Assembly (NCBI GenBank): GCA_037176905.1
Contig: JBBBWG010029755.1
Coordinates: forward strand, 1 to 51,794
Source of the DNA: Azolla pinnata
Taxonomy: Eukaryota; Streptophyta; Polypodiopsida; Salviniales; Salviniaceae
Length of the DNA stretch: 51,794 nt
Reading direction: 5' to 3'
This document shows, piece after piece, positions 1 to 13,119 of the stretch. The notes under the pieces were generated by a model that saw only the letters and a list, made by a program, of their open reading frames with translations, was not told where the DNA came from and made no database searches. Position numbers and translations under genes: made by a program. Positions within the stretch are counted from its first letter, which is position 1. Each line of letters starts with the position of its first letter.

Positions 1-169
1 CCCCTTACAGTCCCAATATTGTATGTAAAGATACAATCACTCACTTGCTTATGTACACTTCCCCTGTTGATCCTATCACACTAGGACCCAATGCCTTTGG
101 AGTGGTAGGATCGCATGACAGTAACGATATTGGATGTAATGCAAGAAAAAAAGCTGTACAGCGAATTCG
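1..169 (-). other. 3' UTR / downstream flank of the HAC gene
   Basis: Sequence after the HAC stop codon (TAA at 172-170). It is AT-rich with no other coding signal. The polyadenylation site cannot be placed and may lie outside the window. Confidence 0.5.
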
Positions 170-3100
170 TTATCGTCCACCTGCTGCCTCCGCAGCTCGT
201 TGCCTTATCATTTCATTAACTGCAGCTCGGCGGCGGGATTCTTGCTGTAGCTGTGCCCTTCGTAAATGCTTTCTTAAATCCCTGGACAAAAAACAAATGA
301 AAATGTTTTGTATATATACTCGACTACCACTGTTGCCATAACTGTTCGCCAGCATACAGATCCTTTTTGGTAAAGATCCCAGAGGTAGATTTTGTTGTGT
401 TTCAGGTATTATCATTAAAGCCAAAGGAATGTATAGTAGGAACTTACATGCACCGAGGCACACTGCATGGCGTGTCTTTGCATGATCGAGCATGAGCTGT
501 AAGAAGGAACCACATCCTTTTGCAAATAGAGCAACCGCCAGTGGCTCTTTTTGTACATGAAAAACCGTGTCTAAACAGTTCTTTCATGTTTCTGCATTTC
601 TCATACGTGCATGCCCCATCGCGACATTTTGAAGCATGCACAAGCACATCTAGCATTATTCGCAGCTACACATTAAAACAAAAAATAAAAAGGAAAGATT
701 TAACAAGTGATCTCCCAGTGTTAGAACCGGCACTGTATTAGAAAGAATACTGAAATCTAAAGCCAATTTTTTATATCATGTAGACGAACCCACCTGATGC
801 ATCCGTTGTTTCGCACTTTCACTGGTTGGATCGGCTGTGATAGTGCGAACTACAAACTTGTGAGGGTGCCTTTGTGCCTCTCCGCTTGAATAGCAACTGG
901 TACAGATATCGTAATCTGGGCAAGTTTTGCACTTCCATCCTTGACCAGCATCCAGCTCAGTGTGACAAATAGTGCAGGATGTGACGAAGGCAGGTGCACT
1001 TGGATTATGCAGATGGTACAATATCATCATAGAAGAATGTTTAGCCCGGCGGAGAGTATCATATTGATACTGATTCCCCTGACAGAGACTGAGGAAAGCT
1101 TGACGGTTGTCAAAATATTCACTTTCCATTATTTCATCTTTGTCAACGGTATCTACAGGGATACCTTGCACTTCCTCCTGATGGGACAGAATTACATCAT
1201 ATCAGATTTTCAAACACATTCACAAGGAAAACTTGAAATTTCACTGCTGAGTTTGCATTCTATCGCTTCCTACTGTTTTTTTCATACTTACCGCAATCAA
1301 TGCATGACACTCTTTCTTGCCGAATGGATGTCTCTCATCATCAGTAAGCTTTTGATGTTCTTCAAAACAGCTGCCAAACACAAATCCCATTTATAAAGCA
1401 ATAACATAAACACTGAAAAAACTCCGAATAGCTCAAAAAACAGTATTAGTAATCTATATGCAAGGAAGTGACCGTCAATCTGGTAGGAATCACTTCATAT
1501 TTGATAATTCAGTACCACTTCAGACTTGATAATTCAATACTACTTCAAAGTGTAACACTTTCAGATGTCTTACCGAACACAGAGCTGAAAATTATCCCCA
1601 CACTGTTGGCAGAACCATCGATAGTCTGAGATAATGAAATTCCGACAGCGTGAACAAGAATGGTGCATATGAACCATAATAAAATCTTCTTTCATAGCAG
1701 AAATTGATTGCCCCAACTGATATAAACAAACATAAGATTCCTTAGACAAGATGGAATAAAAGAAGTGCCTTCTAGGAAAAGCAGAACTTCACAATTACAA
1801 CGTGTCATGTTTCATTCATCACCTTTTGCATAAGTTGAAGATCCTTAGACATATTTCCCCCAATATCGGCTTGCGTGGATGTCTTGGTTGTCCTCTTCAT
1901 GGCCACCTTCTTCGTTTTACCTTTCCTAAGGGTGTGAAGGCCTTCCTCCACTTCTTGTATCTGCTGAAGAATGTCTTCTGCAGCCCCTGGTAAATAGTCT
2001 CCATCAAAATAGGGGAGGCGGGTAGCTGTTATTTGTGCTTTACACTCTGCATTTGCTGTGAAATAGTAGTCGTATAGATTCTTGCTACCAGTCACAATAT
2101 TTTCTTTCTTTGCTTTAGCGATCATATTGACATACCTAATCCCAATAGTAAACATGAAATCAGAAATTAATAATGCAGGGAAATCATATGTTGTAATTTT
2201 TACAAGTTTAATAGGTCACCATTCACGAAGCTTATCCGTTTTTGGAGTCTTCTGAATCTCAGGATGACAATAAAGAATATAGTCATCCCCTTTTAGAGGA
2301 GGACATGCCCAAATATAACAGCTGCTGAAACCTCTTTTTTTGCAGTAGTCCAAATAGGCGATCTGAAGCCATTCAAATTCATCCTCAGGATTCAGGAACA
2401 AGGGATAATGCTTCTTTCAGCATTGACATGCAAATTGCACGATGCAAATGTGGACATAGGAAAGAATGGGACAGATTTTAAGACAAAATAATTCCCTACA
2501 ATAACAGAATACCGAACAAAAAATAGTGTGATTCCACGCAAATATGAAGATGTCTGTACAAGAGTAATTGAACTTGAGAAGTAACAGAATAGATATCTCT
2601 GAATCCTGCGTTAATCCCCAAGGTACTATGCAGGCTATCTACGACTTCTACTATGGCATTGAGTAATCAATGTAAAAAAATCAAGTTATGCTATAAGAAA
2701 ACGCCCAATGTTAATTAGGTTATCTGAAATCTAAGTTACAAAAGTACAGTAAGAAGAACACGGTCATGTTGGAGTATCTTAATTGTACTTCCACTAAACA
2801 TTTCCTGCCACTATGATAATAAAGGATAGATTGAAGGATATGTACATGTAAGATTAAAGATTATGCTGAGTATCACTGTAGAATGAAGAAACTATGCAGA
2901 TCTATATATCAAAGTTGTGGGTTAATGATTTCATAGGACAAATTTATGGCAAAAATACTCATTTTTTCATTTATGGAAAATCAATCACAAAGCAGTGAGG
3001 CATCCAACAAGTCCAAGATTAATAGTGGATTATTATAAGTAAGCCAATCCTTAGCTTTCAGATATCTGCAACTGTACTTGCATGAAAAGGGCAGAAATTC

Positions 3101-6100
3101 GCCTACATGATCAAGCTGAATACTGCACCTTATAATTTTGCTTCGTTTTTTAGAATAACAGGTATGAATATGAATAAAATGTTATTTGCTTTAAAAGTGG
3201 CGAATGCATAAAGATTGCTTTAATAAGAAGAAGCTACCACTGTTTTTTCTTCACTAACATTTTGCAATAAATTGAGATGATTTAAATGCATTCAACGTAA
3301 AGTGTACTTCTTAACAATATACAGCATCAGAGCAGACATTAGTAACATACCATGGAAAAGAATGCTATTGTCAATCTAGGAGGATTAACATCCTTCCAGC
3401 GGTATCCTTTCAAAAAAAATAACTTACCAAAATTTCATGATACACATAGGTTCGAAGAGCTTCCCCAGTTACTGCTTTCACATCTGGTCTAAAATACTTC
3501 ACAGAATCAAGATAGGAAAGGTAAACATGTCGATGATTAGGCGGAGGACTATCTGCACCAAACTCCTGAACATACATGCCAAAAAGGCACACTTCCACAC
3601 CTTCAATTTTTTGAAAGAGCATCAACATCTGTAAGTCACATGATGTTCATCAGTGCAATCCTAGACAAACCTTCTTATGATATTACTGATTCATCAAAAT
3701 AGAGATACCAAAGGTTGATTATATGAGCAGATACAGCTTTGGACACAAACCTTGGATTTGTATTGCAATTCTTTGGGATATTCTTGTTGGAATAATTCTA
3801 GAAATCTGGGTTTGATTTCCACTTTTTTGTCTACAGACGATATAACACGCACAACCAAACCTTCAGCAGTAGGAACCTGTCAAAATTTAAATAAATTCAG
3901 TCTGACTATTAAAACATACTTCCTTAACTTGTGCATCCTGCCAATTACCTCTTCCAGCCTTTTCCCCATAACCTTAGCGCGATCAACCCTTTCAAGTTCC
4001 AATTTTAATGCTAGTCTCTCTTCAACAAAATCACTTAGTATCGTTCGGGGCAAATCCTTGGCTCCAAGCACCGAGCTAGCAGGCCGTGGTACTCTCTCTC
4101 CCCTCTCTATTTCAGCAATACAGCACTCTGGACAAATATACTCAGACCTTTCTTTGTTGGTCCGGGCATTGAAGAGCACACATATCTGATGCTGCCATTT
4201 TTTGCATTTATCGCATTCAACCCACTGGAAAAAAGAGAGAAAGTTTTTTACTTAACTGTATTAGTAAGATATTGTGGATGATTAAATTCCATATTTAAGA
4301 GAAACATATAGTGCATCACTTAGCCCACCCCTTCTGGCCGATGTTCATCATTCTTTTTCTTTTCAAGTGAAGACTTTTGAACCTTGACGCCATCATTTTC
4401 AAGTACATCAAAACGACTATGGCAATGCCCACAGTAATTAAGACTATTATCACCACTCCCAGAGGTGTAATAAACAGCATTCCGCTTGATGCGGCACCCA
4501 CATTGTGTACAGAATATTGGAATCGGATCAAATTGAAGATGCTCAACCGCACAAGCTGAGCATGCATTAGAAGACATTTGATGTTCCATAGCTTGATTCT
4601 TCTCAGCCTTTCCTTTGCTCTACATGAAAACACACAAGACTTTCACTTATGCTCACTGATGAGTATGAAAACATGAGACAACTAAAGTTCACACTATACC
4701 TGGCCTATCCATTTTCTCAGACTGGCAATATGTTGCCTGATTTGTTCTGGAGTCAAACTCTCGATGTAAGTTGTTCCTGAAAGCTTCTTTTTCACAGATT
4801 TGGTGCCCTCTGATGGAACTTCATTAGCTACAGCTAAACACTGACTTGCAGCAGCATCTTTCCTGGCCTTCATGTCTACTGGCTCTTCTGCCAGCTTTTC
4901 CGTCTCCATCTTTGTTACGAGACCACCCTGTAATACTGATCCAGCACTGACGGATGATTCTGAAGGGGACTCCACTCTAGGTGAAGGCAATACTATACTG
5001 CATTTCTCCTCGCTTACATTTTTCTCTTCAGATTCATTTACACTCACAGACAATGTTTCATGATGCATCGCTTGATCTTGCATTTCTGAAATGTTTGTAA
5101 TCTTCTGTTCCTGCTGTGGCAATGTAGACTGGGGATCACAAGGGAAAACAACTTCTATTCTACTTCTCTTAACTGGGGGAGAATCCGTTTCGATCAAAGG
5201 AGCTCCACCAGCAATTTTTGCTATAGTTGCTTTAACTGGATTCTTACATGTTTTGCTTCGGGCAACACGAACACGAACTGGACCACAGACCGCACATTTG
5301 GAATCCCTACATTTATTATGATGTATGAGCAAAGATCTTGAAAGAGAACATCGAGGATTTGAGCAAGGATGACTCTGGCAGGTTGTAACATGCTTCATCA
5401 TCTCACACCCAGATGCACAATGTGCTACAGAGCACTTTCCTGAATTCTTACATCTACTGACATGCCAATATAGCATTAGTAACCACTGCCGTTTCTTTAT
5501 TTCGTGCAAAGGCATTTGTATATCTTTAGCTTGAGTTGGAACCGAGCTATCATCAGTGCTCACTACTTCTGATTGCCCTGTATCGGCACTGTTAGCTTGA
5601 CAAATGTGCTCACTCTGCTGATCAAATGATGAAGCTTGCTGGTATCCTTTTTGCATCATCTGATGATCGGAATTCAGAAATGGTGTATTGACAATACCTT
5701 TGTCCATCCACCTTTCCTGATTCTCGAATAATTGTTGTTGCTGTAGTAAGTTGAGTTGATCTCTGTTTATCTGTAGCTGATTCTGATTAAAGAGTTGTGC
5801 ATCAATCATGGTATCGTGCTCCAAAGTATCTCTAGGAAGACATTGAGACTTTACGCTCACTAAACTTGGATCAAATTCCTTGGCATTTTGTTGAGTTGGA
5901 ACCAGACTGCTTCTACCTGCTTGCTGTCGCTCCTGAGAAACTGCAGAAATAGTAGGGCTATTTGGAGAAGCAGCAACCTGTGATATATCTTGCGCAGAGA
6001 AACTCTGCCTTTCTATATTAGACATACGTTGAGAAAAGTAACTGTGCGGAAGCTTCAAGTCTGCCTGTGAAGATAACCTCATGGGAAATGAATTCCCAGG

Positions 6101-8443
6101 CATCTGCATCAGTGCACTGGGATTGGAAATTCCAGCTGCTAAACCCACTTGCATATTTCGAGTCCCAAAATTAAATTCTGTAGAATTTGTTGCATATGTG
6201 CCATCCCTTGTGACCCCTGCACTTCAGGTTATATGTTAGCCACAACCAGACAAGGTGCTTCCAAATGCATTAAATGACAAAAAAATTTAGGCATTCTGAA
6301 CAAAATAAACATCGCAAGTAATTTTTGACAATGCAATTCAAATCTGGGGAGAAACCAAATATATCATTGTATTATGCAGAAAAATGCAACGTCAAATCTG
6401 CATGAAGTTGTATCATGCTGTAAGGATGTGAATGGTAAACAAAAGGTATGTAATTTTTTGGCAGATAGTTTAACACCCAGAAAATGTGCTTTGTGAATGG
6501 TAAACAAAAGGTATGTATTTTTTTTGCAGATAGTTTAGCATCCAGAAAATGTGCTTCAATGAATATTACCAACGATAGTACTCCTTGGTTAACCAAAAGT
6601 AGGTATCACTTTATGTGATGGAATTTAAAGAAAGCATCGGAGTGAAAATGTGCCGAAGAAATTAGTTAAAACTCGAGAGACAGAGATTTTGCAGTTCTGT
6701 ACCTACAATCTTATTCCATAGCTCTTAATCAGTAGTCAAAGCATTCTGTACTACCCACAGAAAAGACATGGCCATATAACACCAATAGATCATGTGCCAA
6801 GTTTGTGGAAATTTTACAAGAAATCCCAAAGACGAGATTGAAAGTTTCCCCTCCCTCCCTCCCCCCTTCTCTTTCCTCCCTCTCTCCCTCTCTCTCTTTC
6901 TCTGGAAGTAATAATTGTTCAGCATTTTTGCCTTTACCCAATCAGTGACAATGGCCAACCAACATTTTTCTGAAGTTTGTGAAACATTCTACACTTCGCA
7001 AAGGTAACATTTAGAGAACTGAGGCTAAATATGTTTCCAAAGAAATATCCTCCCAAGCACAAATACCCCAAAACAAAAATACCAAAACTATGTATTTTTT
7101 TTAAGATCAACACGGTGCCTCTTCTGATCTCATACAATGCATCATACAATTTTGGTGCCAATGGAAAAAAATTTCTGGAAATGAAGGGCTCTTTGATATC
7201 AAGCTAGTAATCTTCTACATTCTGAATTTGTATCAGTGAACATTTATTTTATTACTTTCAGATAATTATGAATAGAACTGGTTATGTAAAGCTAGTAATC
7301 CTCAATAACTATGTTGTTACGAGTCCAAACCTAGTAATCCTCAGAAGTCCAAAAACAGGGATAGTATTATATTGACCATGATCATGATTTAATGAGTTTA
7401 AATGGAAGTATCCATGATATGAACTAATTCAAATTGACATGTCAATTAATTTTAAAATCGAATCTTGCATGAGCTTTCAATCTCTTTTAAATTTCAGAAA
7501 AACTGCAGAATTAATTATTGTTACTGTTATGGACACACCTGTACCACATCTGAACCCTGGGAATTGCCCTGATATTCCTGGAGTAGGTCCTGAACCACAC
7601 ATTGAGTGTCGCATTTGGTCCTGATAACTCTCATCAAGTGTATTGAAACCTTGTAATGGAGTTTGCCCTACTGAGGATGTGAAAGTGTTCTGACTCATAG
7701 CAGGCAGTTGCCTAGCACCTCCAACATCATTCAAAGGAGTTGTGGGAGTACTGCCTGAATTTAGGACTCTTGTCCCAGTATGGTTAGACAGAACCCGTCC
7801 AGTCCCTACTGTTTGAAAGCTATTGTTAGCTCCAGGAATCAGAGTGATACCAGGGTATCCACCTGAGCACAGTGGAACTTCAGAAATATGAGAGGTAGGT
7901 AAAGCAGCCAACTGTGTGGCTTTTTGTCTATTTCTCCAGTGAAGTATCAGAGTGCATATTCGGCGTTCCAGAGTTTCTAGATTTCCATACTCCTCCTGTG
8001 GAAAAGAAGAAACAGATGACGATAATGCTTCAAGTCAATATTTTGCTACATTTAACCAATATCATAACCTAACCTTTGAATCAGCACTAGCGTATAATGC
8101 ACTCTCCAATTCACGGGTCGAAACTGGCAATTTACTTTCGAGATTGTGCTTCTGAATGAGCCTTGCACTGCAGAAATCAGTGTAATTAAAGATAAAGAGA
8201 ACTTCAAGTCAAAAGAAATAGAGTTCTCTACTGAAAAATCAAAAGACCAAGCAATGTATTATGTGAAGAAGGAAAAGGAAAAAAAACTTACATGTGGGCA
8301 AAAACTTCTCGTCTTAGATTTACATCATTGTCACTGTGCCAAGGTTTCCGCCGAGCAAGACCCTTTTGAGCAATCGTTGTCCCATTCATTAAAATCTGTG
8401 TAGCATGAGCATTCTGTGCAGTCATCTGAGCTTGATTCTGCAT
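170..8443 (-). CDS. HAC: HAC-type (CBP/p300-like) histone acetyltransferase, 15 coding exons, complete
   Basis: Nuclear acetyl-CoA:histone acetyltransferase and transcriptional coactivator. Exons on the minus strand, 5' to 3': 8443-8292, 8167-8074, 7995-7539, 6216-4700, 4619-4329, 4224-3949, 3876-3751, 3628-3428, 2362-2220, 2135-1823, 1716-1574, 1370-1292, 1177-794, 665-448, 281-170. All junctions are GT-AG and in phase, giving about 1501 residues. Seen in order: a KIX-like N-terminal helical part (about 20-110), a Gln-rich region, TAZ1 zinc finger (about 477-545, Cys/His-rich), a PHD-like Cys region (exons 5-6), the HAT core (exons 7-10, including [20 protein letters not shown]), two ZZ fingers (exons 11-13), and TAZ2 with the terminal basic helix ending AAEAAGGR. 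Order and sequence match plant HAC1/HAC12. The start is the first ATG after an in-frame stop or likely acceptor near 8526. An upstream in-frame extension to about 8525 is open but has no ATG. It is somewhat shorter than Arabidopsis HAC1 in the N-terminal low-complexity part. Confidence 0.95.
6428..6557. repeat. Two tandem 65-bp copies in HAC intron 3
   Basis: The segment beginning GTGAATGGTAAACAAAAGG occurs at 6428 and again at 6493 with few differences, and both copies end in CCAGAAAATGTGCTT. It lies in the intron between the third and fourth coding exons and does not touch a splice site. Confidence 0.85.
6840..6905. repeat. Homopyrimidine (CT-rich) tract in HAC intron 3
   Basis: Nearly pure C/T on the plus strand, with CCCT blocks then CT dinucleotides; polypurine on the gene's sense strand. 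Such mirror-like tracts can form triplex or i-motif structures. No coding signal; the ORFs across it are low-complexity artefacts. Confidence 0.8.
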
Positions 8444-8526
8444 TTTGTTCTTCTCTGAATGAGCAATTTCTACGAATTCAATGAATGTCCTTTCCCCAAG
8501 ATCATAGAACTAAAATTTGACCTGTT

Positions 8527-9657
8527 TTGCATAAAGAGAACTGTATTAGGGGGCAAGGCATCAAGGCTGCTGGACTTGCTGGAAATTCATTGGGTCTCAA
8601 ATTGGGATTTAATTTCGTCTCTAGACAGAGCATTCTCCCTTCTTCAGAAGAAAAACTACAGACTTAAAACGAGATCAAAATAACTAATACTAAGCCTGAT
8701 GAAAATGCAAACAAGTAGAAATAAACTGCAATGAAAGAGGTATGCTGAGCATTTGAGCATTGAAATGAAGGATTGTCTCACAGTGACTTGAGATTTATTC
8801 AATGCATTCCCAAAACTGAAGAGGGCAATCTTTTATCTTCCTTTGGTATACACAGAGGCAGAAATAGGAAAGAAAAAATTACTTTTTTCCATCTGAATCA
8901 AAACAGAACCAATGCATTGCATAGCTTAACAGAGAGACCCTCACCATCCAGTTGACATATTCTGACTTTAAAAATAGGCCAAAACAAGACGACCAGGTTC
9001 TGATACAGAAGCAAAGAAAGGAACGAATGACATCTGCACAGTCCAATTAAACAAGAATTGGTATTTTTCTTTGCAATAAAAAATCCGATTTCGGCCCAGG
9101 CATAGAGAAAAAGACCTAAATCAGGTTGACGGACGAAGACTAGGCTCTGCACATTCGAAGTCAACAAGAATGAGTGCACTTACCAGAGAGATCCTTGCTC
9201 TCCGTTGAGGGAATACAGACTGGAAACTAGACCAAAAGAAGTGTTACGAAAGCCAACACAAATTTGGAGCAGGAATTAGAATGCCTTTCGCACATCCGGA
9301 CTAAGCCGCAGTCATTCCATTTCCATAGCTAAATTGCAAGATCTCCTTTTTTCTCCCAGTCGAATGCAGGGTTCGAAATCAGGTCAAAACCTGAACCCCG
9401 GCACGGGCGTGAATTCCGAGCTAGAAGCGGGGGGAGAAATGCAGAACCTTTCCACACACAATGACGGAGGGTAAATTATCTCTCCACGGATCGATCTCAC
9501 GTCTCGTCGGAAGGAAACCCAATTTGGGGAGGAGAACGAGAAACAGGGACGGGTGCAAGCCTCGGGGACATACCTGAAGAGAGGGAAGGCGCGCCGAGAA
9601 GGCTACGAAGCGTCGTAAGCGCAGAGGAAGGGGGAGCTAGGATTAGGGTTTGCAGGA
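8527..9657 (-). other. Presumed leader region (5' UTR exons and introns) of the HAC gene
   Basis: There is no coding exon between the HAC start exon and the gene's 5' end. A TTTTAG acceptor near 8526 directly precedes the start exon in the minus orientation, so one or more leader introns are likely. Candidate first-exon sequence lies near 9480-9660. Exact leader exons need transcript data. Confidence 0.45.
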
Positions 9658-9890
9658 ATCTGTGCAGAAGAAGCAGAAGCAGAAGAAGAAGAAGAAGATG
9701 AAGAAGAAATACATGGAAAATACTCTTTTCTTTTTTCTTCTTCTTCTTCTTCTTCTTCTTCTTCTTCTGTTCTTTTTTTTAATCCCTTTTTCTTCCCTTC
9801 TTTTTGCCCTTTTCTCCTTCTTTTTGTTTTGCCCTTTTTTTCCCTTTTTTTCTCTTTTCTCTCCTTTTTTTTTCTTTTCTTTGTTTTCAA
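9658..9890. repeat. GAA then TTC triplet runs and a long homopyrimidine tract at the HAC 5' end
   Basis: On the plus strand a GAA-type run (about 9662-9710) is followed by a TTC run (about 9728-9768) and then over 100 bases that are almost only C and T. The gene is on the minus strand, so its leader/promoter carries CTT then GAA. The GAA/TTC pair is a natural hairpin candidate, and the tract a triplex candidate. Confidence 0.8.
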
Positions 9891-9959
9891 TTTTCCATTT
9901 GAAGGATGTTTTTTTGGTTTACTTGTTTTGGGCACTTTTGCATATATGACCAAACTACT

Positions 9960-11640
9960 GGAAGAAAGAAGGGCAGCAACAGAGCAAAAGAAGAAGAAGA
10001 AGACTCAATTGTGGGGGGTTGTTAATCGGAAATGTTTTTGTCACCCTTTCAAAGGGATTTTGATTGACGGTGATAGAGTTTTACCAACCCTAATATCATA
10101 AGGTTGTGGTTATGTTTGATTATCCGAGGTATGTGGTATAGTTGGAGCTCGGGAATTATTTGATGGGCTTTTTGGAGTATCTGAATGTACATGTAGGATC
10201 AAAGGAACATTGGTTCGATTGACTGTTTTCACCATTATTGCAAATTTGCGTTAGTTGATCTAGAAAATCCTGTTTAGAAAACATCTTAATTTTATAAGTT
10301 CTAAATGACATTTCGAAACTCTGAGAGAACTCGTGTAGATTTTAGCGAACAAATCCAAAGCGTACCACGGTGTTAATGCATGTCCTCGTTGAGAATTTAG
10401 CGTATTTATGCCAAGGGAAAGTTTATGAGCTTTAATAGACTCTAATTCCATTCCGAACAAATAGCTCTTCTAAATTTTTGAGCATGTTGGATAGAGACCG
10501 CCCCTTTGCCAATGTCTGTGCCAACGCTGCTTATTTTAGCAGCAAGGAAAAATGTATAGTCTTATGATGACATGGATACTTGTACAAGAAAAATCCACAA
10601 ACTTAGATTATAAGGACTTGGATCAATATGGGAAATGTCCCCTACACATATGCAATAGAACTACAATGTGCTTTGCAAAGGTCATGTTTCTATAGAACAT
10701 GACCGACTATATGCTAAGCCATCTTGATTCCCTCAACCTGCAACCAATTTCGCCAAATCTTGGTCTTTATCATCACCCACATGTAAAAGACCCATAAAAT
10801 TGATGTATCATAGCATGGCAGAAAAAAAAAGAAACACGAGATCCATTGATCCAATAAAAGCTCAGATACTAATTACATTATTTAACTGAGATAGCCAACA
10901 TTAACTGACCAAGACGCTATGGATTATTTTGCAAAAGGCCTGAATTCAGGCATAGCCTGAATAAAGAAAAACGATAACAGCTTTGAACTTCAAATGAAGG
11001 ATATCAGTGTAGCCAAGGATATCTCAACTTCCTTACGTTTTTAGGAAGGACTTCAGTTGATGCTTATGAAACTATTACATATGGCAAAACTCAATATATT
11101 ATGGGATGTAGAGATAGAGTTGAGCTTGGACGTTTGCAAATAGCAGACTTCACCAAAATTTCAGCTCTCCTAACGTTTGTTACTAAACTTCTGTGACCTA
11201 ACACAACACAAAATAAGATGAGCATTGCAGTAAAAACAAACTAATAAATGAACTCTAAAATTAAACACAATATAGGCTCACTCTTCGCTCTGAGCCAATC
11301 ATATATCTCCACTATTTTGGAAGAGTTCAATCTCTAACAAGTGTGTGATGTGTATATACGTTTAGAAGAGTACAATTGAGCCTTCTATGTATCCATCTCC
11401 AGAAAGAAAGATATCCGTCTTCAGAAAGAATGTCGAGCCTTACATATATATCAAGGCATCCATCTCCAGAATGGAAGTTGATCATTGCATATCAATGCAT
11501 CCATCTCCATATATCGTTAGCATCTCTTTATCAAACTTTTTTTATCAAATTTCTTTCCAATTCATCCCTATCACTCATCCTGTGCCAAGTTGAATGTTTT
11601 CAAGATAGTTAATAGGATAAACATACAAAAACTTCGTCCA
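9960..11640. other. Intergenic stretch between HAC and PIG-P
   Basis: AT-rich, no exon-like ORF with splice support, no RNA gene seen. Near 11390-11560 the short phrase CATCCATCTCCA recurs a few times. Nothing else recognised. Confidence 0.5.
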
Positions 11641-11661
11641 ACCTTTAACCAAATGTTATTT

Positions 11662-12991
11662 TCACCTTGTACCAAACATCATAGTATTGACTTTCGTAAT
11701 AGGAATATCTGAGATTGGATCAATTGGTCTCTCGCTTTGGAATGAATTGCCACAATGAAGAATTACAGGAGCTCTAGTGAATTCATCTGCAGCAAGTCCA
11801 TTCATAAAATTTCTATCTTCTTTAATGACAAGCAATAACAGTACTTCCAACAAATAGCAAATAAAAATGAAAGATTTAAATTTCGAACCGCATAAAGAAT
11901 TCCATGAGTCGGGAGGGATCGTCGATATATAGTTCAAACTCATATACACGATGCAAACAAAAACAATCAGCATCATAGAATATGCTGGGAATGCTACAGC
12001 CCAATACCTGCAGAGGAAAATATGAAGCTAAGTGCATGTTGACTGTAAGAGTTAATCACAAGCATTTAGAAATTTGTGTTATTAGCACAACATAACATCT
12101 CATGAATCGGGCATTTACAGCCAAACCCATTACCGACTAGGGTAGTAAGTGATGCCAATTGAGTAGAGCCACGACTCTGGTAGATAAGCCCATCCAAAAA
12201 ATAGAACTGCAAAAAAACATTAAAAAAAATCTCTTGTTTGGTCTTACAGGTCATTTGGGCCTTCTTAAAAGAAATTAATATATCTTTCTTTTGATACAGA
12301 ATTATGATGAATAACAAAATAAAAAGTGGAGCTTTAGATATGGAAATAAAAATGGAAATTTGCCGAGAATGGCAAAATGCACTGCTTCATGTTAAATGCG
12401 CTACAAGGAAGATAGAGAACGAGCTACATAAACTGAACATCTCTGAAATGAATGGCAATAGATGCCGAGACAATCTAGCCCAGAGCAGTACCCCATAAGC
12501 AAATCAAATTTCAACAGCGATATACTGCGGGATAGCTTATTGCCCACTAACACAAAGACCAGGATTATACGAAGGAACTCATTACCATGATAAAGAACAT
12601 CATTACAACTACGCATCCGCACACAGCTATGCATATTACATGCGCGCACAGACACATGTGATACATATTTTCAAGCACAAACGCACAGATGCACACACAG
12701 TTTACCATACTATATGCACAATGGCACCACATACGGCTACGCATATCATGAAGCACAAGCGCTCGTACACGCGTGCATATCCATACGAATGTAAATACAG
12801 ATATAAAGAGAGGACCTACCTGTTGCGACAATGGTGGAGATGGATCCGACGAAGCCATAGACCTCCGCGGGCTTGGCACCTTGCTTGTTTCTGTCTCCGT
12901 CACTTTCCGCCAAGATGAAGACCGAAGCTTTCTCCCTGGATATAGACAGGGCCCGCCTGGGGCTTGCCAGGGAGGGAGAATCCGCAGCCAT
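11662..12991 (-). CDS. PIGP: PIG-P-like subunit of GPI N-acetylglucosaminyltransferase, 4 exons
   Basis: Small ER membrane subunit of the GPI-GlcNAc transferase complex, which makes GlcNAc-phosphatidylinositol, the first step of GPI-anchor synthesis. Exons: 12991-12820, 12206-12134, 12007-11889, 11786-11662, all GT-AG, giving 162 residues. Residues 43-57 read EVYGFVGSISTIVAT, followed by FFGWAYLPESW, YYPSRYWAVAFPAY and the family-typical end RPIDPISDIPI. Two transmembrane segments are visible: the first straddles exons 1 and 2, and the second is in exon 3 after YWAVAFPAY. The start ATG gives an N-terminal cytosolic tail of about 43 residues. The gene lies in the same direction as CHX upstream. 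Its first exon has a second, phase-matched copy beyond CHX (18400-18565). Confidence 0.9.
12590..12800. repeat. CA/TG-rich alternating sequence in PIG-P intron 1
   Basis: Short alternating purine/pyrimidine motifs (CACA, ATGCATAT, GCGCGCAC) dominate this part of intron 1. Part of it (from about 12706) is also present in the duplicate near 18296-18380. No coding content. Confidence 0.6.
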
Positions 12992-13019
12992 AGCAGCCTT
13001 GGCACTCAGACATCAAACA

Positions 13020-13110
13020 GTTTTGAAGAAGAAGAAGAAGAAGAAGAAGAGGCCAGTTTTGAAGAAGAAGAAGAGGCCAGTTTTGAAGAAGAAGAAGAAG
13101 AAGAAGAATG
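13020..13110. repeat. GAA triplet minisatellite in the PIG-P leader
   Basis: Three near-identical blocks, each ending in a GAAGAAGAAG run and joined by GAGGCCAGTTTT, lie about 30-90 bases upstream of the PIG-P start. The gene's sense strand reads TTC/CTT, a pyrimidine-rich leader. Confidence 0.85.
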
Positions 13111-13119
13111 TTAATTGAG